Positions 15,701-23,770 of a DNA stretch of 38,679 nt are shown piece by piece; within the stretch, counting starts at the first letter, position 1; each line of letters begins with the position of its first letter. The notes beneath the pieces are model-generated. The model saw only the letters and a program-made list of their open reading frames with translations. It was not told the DNA's origin and made no database searches. The DNA comes from a virus, in the IMG/VR virus record IMGVR_UViG_3300009149_000110, positions 1-38,679 of that record. One strand, given 5' to 3'. The position numbers were made by a program, and so were the translations under genes.

Positions 15701-15893
15701 AGAAAAACCTTATATAAGAAAATTAGAAGTTAAAACAATTATAACAGAAGAATATAATCCCAAATATGGTGATAATAGAATTTGTGTTTGTGGTCATCCA
15801 TATTATAGACATTTTGATTCATATAAAGAAATGGAACCATGTGGATGTAAATATTGTGAATGTTATATTTTTGAAGAAAAACAAGATGACTGA
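15693..15893 (+). CDS. Cys/His-rich zinc miniprotein
   Basis: The 66-residue protein has CVCGHPYYRH (about 32-41), then CGCKYCECYIF (about 50-60). This dense C-x-C-G-H ... C-x-C-x2-C-x-C pattern is frequent in small phage proteins and must bind zinc, perhaps two ions. The role is unknown. It overlaps both neighbours by eight bases, so expression is coupled. Confidence 0.75.
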   Translation: MCKEKPYIRKLEVKTIITEEYNPKYGDNRICVCGHPYYRHFDSYKEMEPCGCKYCECYIFEEKQDD

Positions 15894-16023
15894 TTGGGAA
15901 AAATTTTGGAATGAAAGACTTGAAAAAAATTCAAAATCTTTAGAAAAGCAATTTAAGATTCTTAATCGTAAAAAGAAAATAGAAAATTTAAAAGGAAAAA
16001 TAAATGACCGATTACAAGATTAA
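15886..16023 (+). CDS. Very small basic coiled-coil-like protein
   Basis: The 45 residues, MTDWEKFWNERLEKNSKSL onwards, form one basic amphipathic helix. The chosen ATG at 15886 overlaps the preceding stop, like its neighbours. The frame stays open further upstream, but only as the out-of-frame shadow of the zinc protein. No family. Confidence 0.6.
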   Translation: MTDWEKFWNERLEKNSKSLEKQFKILNRKKKIENLKGKINDRLQD

Positions 16024-16477
16024 AATTATAAAAAAAGATACGACTAAAAAGGATCATGGTTTTTCAAACGAACCAAGAAGTTATCGTGTTTCTATTGAAT
16101 ATGATAAAACATTAGAAGAAATTATAATAACCAGGGAATTTTATAGAGTTGGTTTTAGAGATGGTGAACGATGGGATGAAATATTTATGGATTATGATAT
16201 GAAATGGAAAGATATGCTAGGTGTTCATTATGCATCTATAATGACAAGAAATTTAGATAAAAATTATCTAATAGAAATTGAAAAGAAATTAATTAAAACA
16301 TATTATGAAAATTGTTTTCAAAGTGTTAATAATATTGATAAAGAAATAAAGAAGAAAATAAAATCATTAAAGAATCAAAAACAAAATTACATAGATGTTA
16401 TTGGTGCATTAGATAAAACATTCCGGAAAGAAAAAATTAACAACATTTTAAGTGGACAGAAAGAGTATAGTGAATAA
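16004..16477 (+). CDS. Hypothetical protein in overlapping gene chain
   Basis: A 157-residue protein starting MTDYKIKIIKKDTTKKD. The first half is beta-like (YRVSIEYDKTLEEIIITREF) and the second half is helical and Lys-rich. No motif is recognised. It overlaps the gene before it by 20 bases and the one after it by 8 or 26, depending on the start chosen there. Confidence 0.7.
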   Translation: MTDYKIKIIKKDTTKKDHGFSNEPRSYRVSIEYDKTLEEIIITREFYRVGFRDGERWDEIFMDYDMKWKDMLGVHYASIMTRNLDKNYLIEIEKKLIKTYYENCFQSVNNIDKEIKKKIKSLKNQKQNYIDVIGALDKTFRKEKINNILSGQKEYSE

Positions 16478-16871
16478 AATCAAAAGATTTAAACTTGTAT
16501 CATTTTTATTCAGAATAATATCACCTGGGTATAGTACATGTGATTGTTGTGGACTTCCTTGGAAATATTGTATTCCTAAATCAGTACCTACAAGTTATGG
16601 AAGTGCTACATTTGCAACTTGTCAATATTGTTGGGATAATTCTACTTTAAACGAACTTAAAATATATTATACCGATACATACCATATGCAAAAAAATAGT
16701 CTATATAATACAAAATATAGTATGGGTCACACCTTAAAACAATTATTAGATTCAGTTGAAATAGAATATAATAATGAAAAACTTAAAAGACGAAAACAAA
16801 AAGTTCTTTATATTAAAAGAACTTTAAAAAAGAATCGTAAGAAGAATGTCACATTATTTAGACAAAATTAA
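16470..16871 (+). CDS. Zinc-finger protein, GTG start
   Basis: The 133-residue protein has CDCCGLPWKYC (about 22-32) and CQYCW (about 51-55), giving a C-x2-C / C-x2-C zinc site with an extra Cys. A strongly basic helical tail follows (about 100-128). GTG at 16470 overlaps the previous stop and is the preferred start; another GTG at 16452 would add six residues. The basic tail hints at nucleic-acid binding. The gene overlaps the phosphodiesterase start by 26 bases. Confidence 0.65.
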   Translation: MNKIKRFKLVSFLFRIISPGYSTCDCCGLPWKYCIPKSVPTSYGSATFATCQYCWDNSTLNELKIYYTDTYHMQKNSLYNTKYSMGHTLKQLLDSVEIEYNNEKLKRRKQKVLYIKRTLKKNRKKNVTLFRQN

Positions 16872-17463
16872 AAGATTTCCAATTTGGACAAAAGCATTTA
16901 CTTATTTAATACAAAATAACATAGCATCACACCCTTATCACAATACAAGACATTGTATAAATGTTTTTGATACAGCTATTAATATACTTGATACATTAGA
17001 AGATATAGATATTAATGATATGATTAATTTAGGATTAGCTTGTTTATTCCATGATTTTAATCATAGTGGTGGAAAATTAAAAGATAGAGAAAATATAGAA
17101 ATTGCATTAGATGAATTTGATAAATTTGTAGAATTGAATGTACACGATTTTAGTGTATATACAGTAAGAGAAATTATTAGTATGATACTTAGTACTGAAT
17201 TTCCAAAAGTTAAAGAACCAGAAAATTATCTTCAGGAAATAATAATGGATGCTGATTTATTACAATGTTATGATCACGATTGGTTTATATTTGCTATCAA
17301 GGGTTTAGCTGATGAAAGGGGTGTATCAGTATCACAAGCTTTATCGGATCAGACAAATTTTATAAATAATGTAACATATTATACGGAATACGCACAAAAA
17401 TTACACAGGGAACAAAAAGAAGATTATTTGAAAAGATTGGAAAGTCTTAAAACACTATTTTAA
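16846..17463 (+). CDS. HD-domain phosphodiesterase, class I cyclic-nucleotide PDE type
   Basis: This 205-residue protein has the metal-binding pattern of HD phosphohydrolases in the arrangement of class I cyclic-nucleotide phosphodiesterases. HNTRH (His32, His36) follows a Tyr as in the YHN-x2-H signature. LFHDFNHSGG (His69-Asp70, His73) is next, with Asn83 in RENIEIAL and a late metal Asp135 in MDADLLQ. It is shorter than cellular PDE catalytic domains (about 300 residues) and has no regulatory domain. The expected reaction is cleavage of a cyclic nucleotide 3'-phosphoester; other HD enzymes act on dNTPs or (p)ppGpp. In a phage, removal of a defence signal (CBASS or Pycsar type) is an attractive idea, not proven. 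Confidence 0.85.
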   Translation: MSHYLDKIKRFPIWTKAFTYLIQNNIASHPYHNTRHCINVFDTAINILDTLEDIDINDMINLGLACLFHDFNHSGGKLKDRENIEIALDEFDKFVELNVHDFSVYTVREIISMILSTEFPKVKEPENYLQEIIMDADLLQCYDHDWFIFAIKGLADERGVSVSQALSDQTNFINNVTYYTEYAQKLHREQKEDYLKRLESLKTLF

Positions 17464-17472
17464 AAAATTCTT

Positions 17473-18246
17473 ATGGAGAATACTACAGATCGAGCTACAA
17501 AAAGCTTGGTTATTATAGGTGACAATTTTATTGCTCAATCGTTGTATAATGATTACAAACGATATGGTAAATTTAAATTAAATATATCAAGGGATATAAC
17601 CAATGTAAGGTATAAGGTTGATTATATCATTGATTGTTCTTTTAATGAAAGAACACAAAATTTATCATTATCTTTTTGTAGAATGAATAATATTGAAAAA
17701 ATATTATTAATAAATCATTGGGAAAGAAAAAACCTACCAACAATTGATACCACCATATTACAATCTATTCTTTATGATGTATATGGTGTAGATCACAATA
17801 GTTTTTATCGACCAGGTGCAGGAAATAATTATGAAACTGATATAAATTATTGCACATTAATAGCTGAATCTATCAGAAGAATACATGAAGCTAAAATAGG
17901 TGGTATTCCAGTTGTTTATATTCCATATGGTGAAACTAAAGTAAGAATTATTCATATTGAACAAATATATGAACCTATCAATCATATGTTAACTACATTA
18001 AAAAAGAATTCAGTATATGCTGTTTATAGTGAAGAAAAATATGTTAGTGCTATCTTAAATTCTGTACAAAAAATTATAGAATATCAAGGTACTGTTATAT
18101 TTAATAATAATAATTCAATTTATACTAGACCAGTAGATACTTTAAAGGTTCATATTAAAAGATATAATTTTGAACAATCAATAAGAAGGATTTATGGGTA
18201 TTTGAAAAATAATAATCCCCGGTTTGATATTTTTATAAGTTTCTAA
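17473..18246 (+). CDS. Possible Rossmann-fold (epimerase-like) protein
   Basis: This 257-residue protein opens with TKSLVIIGDNFIAQSLYNDY, a strand-loop-helix like the dinucleotide site of NAD-dependent epimerases and RmlD-type reductases. The Gly pattern is incomplete (G-x-N-x-I-A). KVDYIIDCSF and KILLINHWE fit the following strands. A plausible catalytic Tyr-x3-Lys is not obvious, so it may be a non-catalytic relative. It ends convergently with the 938-residue gene, overlapping it by 14 bases. Confidence in coding is high and in fold moderate. Confidence 0.6.
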   Translation: MENTTDRATKSLVIIGDNFIAQSLYNDYKRYGKFKLNISRDITNVRYKVDYIIDCSFNERTQNLSLSFCRMNNIEKILLINHWERKNLPTIDTTILQSILYDVYGVDHNSFYRPGAGNNYETDINYCTLIAESIRRIHEAKIGGIPVVYIPYGETKVRIIHIEQIYEPINHMLTTLKKNSVYAVYSEEKYVSAILNSVQKIIEYQGTVIFNNNNSIYTRPVDTLKVHIKRYNFEQSIRRIYGYLKNNNPRFDIFISF

Positions 18247-21049
18247 AAGCTTCATTATATGATTTTTTATCAGGTGATTCATAGGAAGCATTTTCAAGTT
18301 TATATTCCATATCAGTTGGGGAATTTAATTCTTTTGCAACATATGATACAAGATTTCCCCAATCATATTTTTGACCATAATTATAATTTAAATCATAATA
18401 GTTATCTATAGGTTGTACTAAATTTGAAATATCAATTGTAAATAATAATTTACTATCAACGAATTTGTATATACTATCACCCGATACTTTAGGGGTTTCT
18501 TCATCATTATTAGGCCAATTACTACCACCTAAATATTCACCTATAGTATCTATTAAAGCATTCCACATATAATCATATTGTACACTTTCTTGTGCATACA
18601 TTAGAGCTCTATATATCATTTCTTTTTTTATATCTTCTTCAATAAAATCCATATCATAATCTTCATAATTAAAATCTACTACATCTGTATCTTCATAATT
18701 AAATATTATATTATCTAATATTTTTTTAATTTCTTTTAATTTTTCCGTTGAACCATATTGATATTCTAATCCTTTTAATGGTACTTTTACTTTCTTACCA
18801 TTCACTACCATATTTTCAGAATCAGTAATATATTCATTTACTAATTTAGATGGTAATAATTTTTCAAATTCTGGACTTTCTATTAAAATATGTTTTGCTA
18901 TATCAATAATATTATAATCATCTAGATCATCAAAGTAACTTTCTAATGTATAATCATCAACATCATACCAGTCAAAGTGCTGGAAATCTTCTAACATATT
19001 AAAGTATTCTTCTTTAAATATTAAATCATCAAAAGAAGTAAAATCTGAAACTTCAACATAATCTACACCATTTTCATCTGTATATACATCAATGCGTTCT
19101 TTAAATATTTTATTATATTTATTATCTAATTCATTATAAGCATATAAACCAAAAATATCATCAGTTTTAACTAAATCTGTCACATCTATGTTTACACCTT
19201 TTATTAAATCTGTTAAAAATTGATTTGTGCTTGAATCATCTAAACAAGAATAGTCATCACCATTACCACCTGCATCATCAAGTATTAAACCAACAGTATC
19301 TAATAATATTTTTTTATCATTTTTCCTTAAATTTAATTGTTCAGATATAAATTCAAAAAATTCTTTTTCATCGGAAAATCTTTTTGATAATCTACCCACA
19401 ACTTCAAAATAAGTAAACATTGCATCGTATGGTCCAGTATCATCTTTTATATCTATAGGTAATTGAAATTTATCATAAATCTTTTTATAACCATCAAATG
19501 TACCAAAGAGATCGTGATTAGTATCTAATTCTAATATTAATCTAATACTTTCTTTTTTAGTTTTATTCATAAAATCAAAATATTTTATAATAGATTCATC
19601 ATCAACTATAATATTTAATTTAGATAATAATGTTTTTATAGTATCTTTTGTTATATCAATGTTCTCTAAAAATTTAATCACTTCATCATTTCCAGGGGGG
19701 AATATTGAATCTGTATATTGATCAACTTTCACCATTTGTCTTTGTAATCTATCGGGGTTAAGTAAATGAAAAAAGTATAGGATTATCATCTGTGATACTA
19801 ATTTATCTGAAAGTATTAGTGCAATTGGTAATAAATTAGATAATTCATAATGTGATAATATTTTATCAACATATTTAGTTTTTAATATTATTACAGTTTC
19901 ATCTAATGTTTTATCTTTAAAAGTATTATTAAATCTTAAATTACTTTCACCTGTTGGTGTCCTAGTACTACTTATAGATTCTAATACCTGGTTTATGTAT
20001 ATTTCATCATCTTCTTCTGGAAATTCTTTTAACATTTCATTTATAAATGAAATATATGTTGTATCAGGTTTTACAAAAAATTGTAATAAATTATGCATTT
20101 TTAATTTAGCACCTGCTATTTTGGGATCAGGTACTAATATACCATCAGGAATTCCTGTATATTCTTTTATTTGTTCAAGTGACACACCTTGATTAGTTTT
20201 ATTCTGACAACCACCATATTTAGTTTTACCATCATATTCCATTGTTATACCAAACATAGAATTAGATAAAGAAGATGGTAAATTAAAATTATATACAATA
20301 AATTGTGTATTAGCTGATTCTGGATTATAATATGAATAATAATTATCCGGTGAATATACAATACACCAACTTTGCGATCCTAAATCACAAACTGTTTCTT
20401 TATCATTCGTTTGAATAACTAAAACATTATCCTGATTATATTTTATTTTATATTTTCCTTTATGGTTTTCTAATTTTTTTAATATACTTTCTTTATCATT
20501 ATTTACTGTTTCATTTTCTATAAAATTATGAAGAACTTCCATAAATTGTTGAATGGAAATATGATTCATTTTAAAATATTTTAATGGTGTAAATTGTTTC
20601 TTTGTTTCTTCTGGTAGTTCAGTAAAAGCTAATGCTAAATCATCAAATTTATTTCGGTTCACTTTATCTAATTGATCTACGGATTTCCTCATTGAACCAT
20701 ATAAACTTTTATAAAATTTATTTGTTTTTATTTTTCTTTCCAGGTCTTTAACATCATCTTCTAATTCTTCTATTGTTTGGTATTCTAAAACATTTTTTGG
20801 TAACTGACCAACCTTATCTCTATTTGCATTAATCCAATCTATTACTTCTTCTATTCCACCCATAGAACCAGATGGTTCTTCGTGTGCTAATTTAACAAAA
20901 TGACCAATTAGATTAGGGGTAGATTTTAATAAATCTTTTATAATAATAAACATTGTATCATCTTTTGGGTCTATCCCCTTTTCCTTTAAATATTTCTTAG
21001 CTTGTTGTATATTTTCTAATAAAAGAAATTGGTTTATATTAGTTATCAT
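18233..21049 (-). CDS. Giant putative internal (head-packaged) protein, 938 residues
   Basis: The N-terminus MITNINQFLLLENIQQAKKYL resembles the capsid-targeting propeptide, with a possible prohead-protease site LLE (10-12). A basic helical region follows (about 20-190). Then comes an unusual segment at about 215-300: DLGSQSWCIVY, a Tyr-rich run, then QFIVYNF and GGCQNKTNQ. The order G-x3-WC, Tyr/Asn-rich loop, then a strand recalls a domain seen in other phage proteins with a WCTAA-type motif. The rest is highly acidic and helical, with many Asp/Tyr runs. There is no membrane segment. Size and acidity fit a large protein stored in the head and injected, but this is inferred from the N-terminus alone. 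It is a single gene on the minus strand between plus-strand operons. Confidence 0.75.
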   Translation of the reverse strand: MITNINQFLLLENIQQAKKYLKEKGIDPKDDTMFIIIKDLLKSTPNLIGHFVKLAHEEPSGSMGGIEEVIDWINANRDKVGQLPKNVLEYQTIEELEDDVKDLERKIKTNKFYKSLYGSMRKSVDQLDKVNRNKFDDLALAFTELPEETKKQFTPLKYFKMNHISIQQFMEVLHNFIENETVNNDKESILKKLENHKGKYKIKYNQDNVLVIQTNDKETVCDLGSQSWCIVYSPDNYYSYYNPESANTQFIVYNFNLPSSLSNSMFGITMEYDGKTKYGGCQNKTNQGVSLEQIKEYTGIPDGILVPDPKIAGAKLKMHNLLQFFVKPDTTYISFINEMLKEFPEEDDEIYINQVLESISSTRTPTGESNLRFNNTFKDKTLDETVIILKTKYVDKILSHYELSNLLPIALILSDKLVSQMIILYFFHLLNPDRLQRQMVKVDQYTDSIFPPGNDEVIKFLENIDITKDTIKTLLSKLNIIVDDESIIKYFDFMNKTKKESIRLILELDTNHDLFGTFDGYKKIYDKFQLPIDIKDDTGPYDAMFTYFEVVGRLSKRFSDEKEFFEFISEQLNLRKNDKKILLDTVGLILDDAGGNGDDYSCLDDSSTNQFLTDLIKGVNIDVTDLVKTDDIFGLYAYNELDNKYNKIFKERIDVYTDENGVDYVEVSDFTSFDDLIFKEEYFNMLEDFQHFDWYDVDDYTLESYFDDLDDYNIIDIAKHILIESPEFEKLLPSKLVNEYITDSENMVVNGKKVKVPLKGLEYQYGSTEKLKEIKKILDNIIFNYEDTDVVDFNYEDYDMDFIEEDIKKEMIYRALMYAQESVQYDYMWNALIDTIGEYLGGSNWPNNDEETPKVSGDSIYKFVDSKLLFTIDISNLVQPIDNYYDLNYNYGQKYDWGNLVSYVAKELNSPTDMEYKLENASYESPDKKSYNEAFRNL

Positions 21050-21069
21050 TAAAAATAAATATAATTTAT

Positions 21070-21100
21070 TTGTATATATTAATTTTTGTTTGTATATTTG
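21070..21100 (+). promoter_or_regulatory. Bacteroidota-type promoter giving a near-leaderless mRNA
   Basis: TTG at 21070-21072, a 20-bp spacer and TATATTTG at 21093-21100. The ATG at 21108 is only seven bases beyond, about where transcription should start. A TTG start codon at 21090 falls inside the promoter and can be dismissed. Confidence 0.65.
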
Positions 21101-21107
21101 TGGTTCA

Positions 21108-21398
21108 ATGATTAGGAAATATAAATATAGAATAAAAACAAAAGGTGAATTCCTTCTAGAATTTGGTTATACTTGGAGAAATCAAGTTAGTTGTACTTTT
21201 GTACATCAAATGGATTTTTTATTTGGATTAAAATTAGACAAAAAATTCTATGATAAAATAGATTATATTTTTAATAATGATGATGGAATAGATTATTTTA
21301 ATTATATTAACGATGGGGTAAGTTGTAATATATCAAAAGATATGATTAAAAGAATAGATATGATACCACAATATGAACCCAAAAAATTTATTTACTAA
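21108..21398 (+). CDS. Small hypothetical protein
   Basis: A 96-residue protein from ATG at 21108 (MIRKYKYRIKTKGEF). The start is set by the promoter directly upstream. The N-terminal third is basic and beta-like, the middle is aromatic (FVHQMDFLFGL), and the rest is Asp/Asn-rich. No motif or membrane segment is seen. It lies 14 bases before a membrane-protein gene and is probably co-transcribed with it. Confidence 0.65.
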   Translation: MIRKYKYRIKTKGEFLLEFGYTWRNQVSCTFVHQMDFLFGLKLDKKFYDKIDYIFNNDDGIDYFNYINDGVSCNISKDMIKRIDMIPQYEPKKFIY

Positions 21399-21412
21399 TT
21401 AAAATTAAAAAT

Positions 21413-21925
21413 ATGAATGAATTATCAATTTATAATCGTCTAAAGATAACATACACAAAAATTCAAAAAAGAATTAATTTGATGTTTATAATTTTAGGTG
21501 GATGGGTGTTTTATACAATAATACTATTTGCTATACTTAAAGGTTCAATTTGGACATTGATTACAATTTTTACACCTTTAATTCCTATAGCATTTTTTAC
21601 AATTTTATATATATCAAAGAAGTATAAATTTGCTAAAAAATATACAATCTTTTATAATAATTGGACTGACCAGGATTATTTTATAAATGAATTAAAATCA
21701 AGGATACGAAATAGAGTTCAGGATAATCCATCCACAATTAAAATTAAAAATGCTGCTGGAAAATATATTGATGAACTAATTGATAATTATAGTGATAATA
21801 AAATGAAATTATCTGATGCTTTGTATAATGCTATTATTGAAACTAACTTAGTTACTGAAATGAATTATTATGAAAAATTTAAAAGGTTTAAGAATCAGAT
21901 GAATGTTTATAGAAATCAAGTTTAA
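21413..21925 (+). CDS. Two-helix membrane protein with cytoplasmic tail
   Basis: The 170-residue protein has two hydrophobic segments (about 23-45 and 50-66) separated by a very short turn, in an N-in, C-in hairpin. A basic YISKKYKFAKKY then leads to a soluble helical tail of about 100 residues. Such hairpin membrane proteins in phages include holins and exclusion proteins, but the long tail is not typical of a holin. No family is named. A bidirectional terminator follows. Confidence 0.7.
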   Translation: MNELSIYNRLKITYTKIQKRINLMFIILGGWVFYTIILFAILKGSIWTLITIFTPLIPIAFFTILYISKKYKFAKKYTIFYNNWTDQDYFINELKSRIRNRVQDNPSTIKIKNAAGKYIDELIDNYSDNKMKLSDALYNAIIETNLVTEMNYYEKFKRFKNQMNVYRNQV

Positions 21926-21946
21926 GTTTATATTCTAATTGTAATG

Positions 21947-21982
21947 AGAAACCCTGCGTTATTTTAATGTGGGGTTTTTCTT
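21947..21982. terminator. Terminator between convergent genes
   Basis: AAACCC (21949-21954) pairs with GGGTTT (21972-21977), extended by weaker pairs, with T-rich sequence after it. It lies between the plus gene ending at 21925 and the minus gene ending at 21982. Confidence 0.65.
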
Positions 21983-22425
21983 TAATCTTCTACCTTATTT
22001 CTAATCTTATTAATCTTATTGATTTCACTATCCATCATTAATCCATTTATGATGTGTTTTCTTGTCTCTAATAGATTTTCTGCTACTGTGTATAGTGCAA
22101 CATACCTATAAAAATTTTCTTTATTATATTCAATAGAATCACCAAAATTAGTGATATAATAATTAGATGTATTATGTTTATCATTATATTCCAATACATA
22201 ATGTAACATTTCAAGGTTAGCTGTATCATAATAACATACTGATAAATTTTCTATAGAATCAATTGCTTCGGGTAAATTTGAATACTTAGATATTAATTCT
22301 TCAGTATCAGTAAATGTTTCTGTTTTTTTAGTGTCTTTATTAATTAAAGAATTTGACATAAATCCTAATAAGAACACTACAAAAAGTATTAATCCTAAAA
22401 CTAATTTGCTTTTTTTATTTTTCAT
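21982..22425 (-). CDS. Small single-pass membrane protein
   Basis: A 147-residue protein with a basic start (MKNKKSKL), one hydrophobic segment (about 8-28) and an acidic soluble domain rich in Tyr and Asn. It could be an uncleaved membrane anchor or a signal peptide; no lipobox is present. The soluble part should face the periplasm. It ends an apparent minus-strand run of genes from 25015 down. Function unknown. Confidence 0.7.
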   Translation of the reverse strand: MKNKKSKLVLGLILFVVFLLGFMSNSLINKDTKKTETFTDTEELISKYSNLPEAIDSIENLSVCYYDTANLEMLHYVLEYNDKHNTSNYYITNFGDSIEYNKENFYRYVALYTVAENLLETRKHIINGLMMDSEINKINKIRNKVED

Positions 22426-22432
22426 AATAAAT

Positions 22433-23284
22433 TTATATTTTTAACTGTTTTTTATATTCCAAATCTTTAATTGGGAAAACATATTTTTGTTCTATTTTAC
22501 CATTGTTTTTATTTTCCTGTTCTCTAACTTCTACATTTTTATTTTTGAATAAAAATAATTCTTTATTTCTAGTTGAAAAACTCATATAATCTACATCATA
22601 CACTTGAATACCAGCTACTCGATAAACATGGTAATATCCTTTTCCTTTAAATACAGAATAACAAGTTTTATGTTGCACAGTTTCCACTACCCCCCGGTTG
22701 GTAAATTTGATATCAATACCTTTTTTAATATCATCTTTATTTCCATCACCACCAGTTTCTATATCTCTTATATAAGGTTTACACGATTTAATAAATTCCA
22801 ATATTTGTTTTTCTGATATTTTTCCAGTTTCACCCAACTTTCTTAGATGTTCTATTAATATATCAAAAAATTCTTTATCACCATTTTCATCTATTATATC
22901 ATAAATTAATTCAGGAAGAATTTGAAGAAATCTATTAAATTCTTTATTTAAATTTTCTGTATTATTAAAATCAAGTTGTTTATTTGATATTAATTGTCCT
23001 TTTTGTGCTGCTTCTACAATTCGTTTATTAGTATAATTAATTAATAATGCAACACCCTGTCTATTTCCAGGTAAATAATTTAATTTAGAATATGGTGTAG
23101 GATCACCTGGTATATTAATAAAATTACCATTCTCATTTTTTAAATCTGGGTATCTATTATCTAATGCTCTACTGATAATTCTATTATAGAATGTTAAACT
23201 TTTAGGTTCATCATAAAAAAATATATATTTATATTCTAATATTTCTTGATCTTCAAGATTAATGTTATCGGTTAATATATCCAT
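22433..23284 (-). CDS. Hypothetical protein with a possible PD-(D/E)xK-like motif
   Basis: This 283-residue soluble protein is mostly helical in its first two thirds. Near residue 190-210 it has KGIDIKFTNRGVVETVQHKTC, which resembles the D-x(n)-[EQ]-x-K core of restriction-type nucleases (Asp, then Gln-His-Lys on the next strand). A Tyr/Phe-rich stretch (SVFKGKGYYHVYRVAG) follows. Without structure prediction the nuclease idea is only a lead. Its ATG lies three bases after the corrected stop of the upstream frameshifted gene, so the two are probably coupled. Confidence 0.6.
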   Translation of the reverse strand: MDILTDNINLEDQEILEYKYIFFYDEPKSLTFYNRIISRALDNRYPDLKNENGNFINIPGDPTPYSKLNYLPGNRQGVALLINYTNKRIVEAAQKGQLISNKQLDFNNTENLNKEFNRFLQILPELIYDIIDENGDKEFFDILIEHLRKLGETGKISEKQILEFIKSCKPYIRDIETGGDGNKDDIKKGIDIKFTNRGVVETVQHKTCYSVFKGKGYYHVYRVAGIQVYDVDYMSFSTRNKELFLFKNKNVEVREQENKNNGKIEQKYVFPIKDLEYKKQLKI

Positions 23285-23287
23285 ATA

Positions 23288-23766
23288 TTATTTCTTTTTG
23301 GTTATTATTAAAGTATCACCAAATAAAGCTTTTTTATATTTGTAATTATCTGGTAACAATTTTTCAATATATCTAATATATATATGTTCTTTCGTCTTTT
23401 GTCCTTTTTAAAATTAGAAACTGGATTAATTTTTAATAATTTTGGATCATATTCTTTTACAAATTCTTTAATAATATTAACAACAGTTGACATCACCTTA
23501 TAGAATCTTCCTTTATTTACAACAATTCTATCACCTTCATTTTCATCATCCCCTGTTGTTACAAATTCTACTTGATAATGACCCATCCATTTTTCTTTAT
23601 GTTGAAATTCCCCTATATGAAAAAACCTAACTATATATTTATCATTATCTTCTGTTGTGAATGTGTAATATGTTGCTAATTCATAATCTATTTCTTTTTT
23701 ATATTCATATGAGTCAACCATTGATTGTCCTACTTCTTCGTTTATGAATTCTACAAAATTTTTCAT
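23288..23766 (-). CDS. Putative capsid-targeted protein with a C-terminal frameshift
   Basis: MKNFVEFINEEVGQSM closely matches the T4 propeptide type, with INE at 8-10 as a prohead-protease site. The uninterrupted frame stops at 23308 (152 residues), but its last 20 or so residues look out of frame. At an (AT)5 tract (23376-23385) a move to the minus-one frame gives RYIEKLLPDNYKYKKALFG and ends at 23288. That tail is more natural, and its stop is three bases before the next start. One surplus AT unit would explain the break. The body is beta-rich and acidic. The coordinates given include the corrected tail. Confidence 0.6.
23376..23385. repeat. (AT)5 dinucleotide tract at the frame break
   Basis: Five AT units lie exactly where the reading frame of the minus-strand gene at 23766 appears to break. 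Four units would restore the frame. Such tracts slip during replication and are also prone to assembly error. Confidence 0.6.
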
Positions 23767-23770
23767 TTTA

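Noticed and set aside
21090-21107. TTG start giving six extra residues to the gene at 21108
   Set aside because: It lies inside the -7 region of the promoter, so it would not be in the mRNA.
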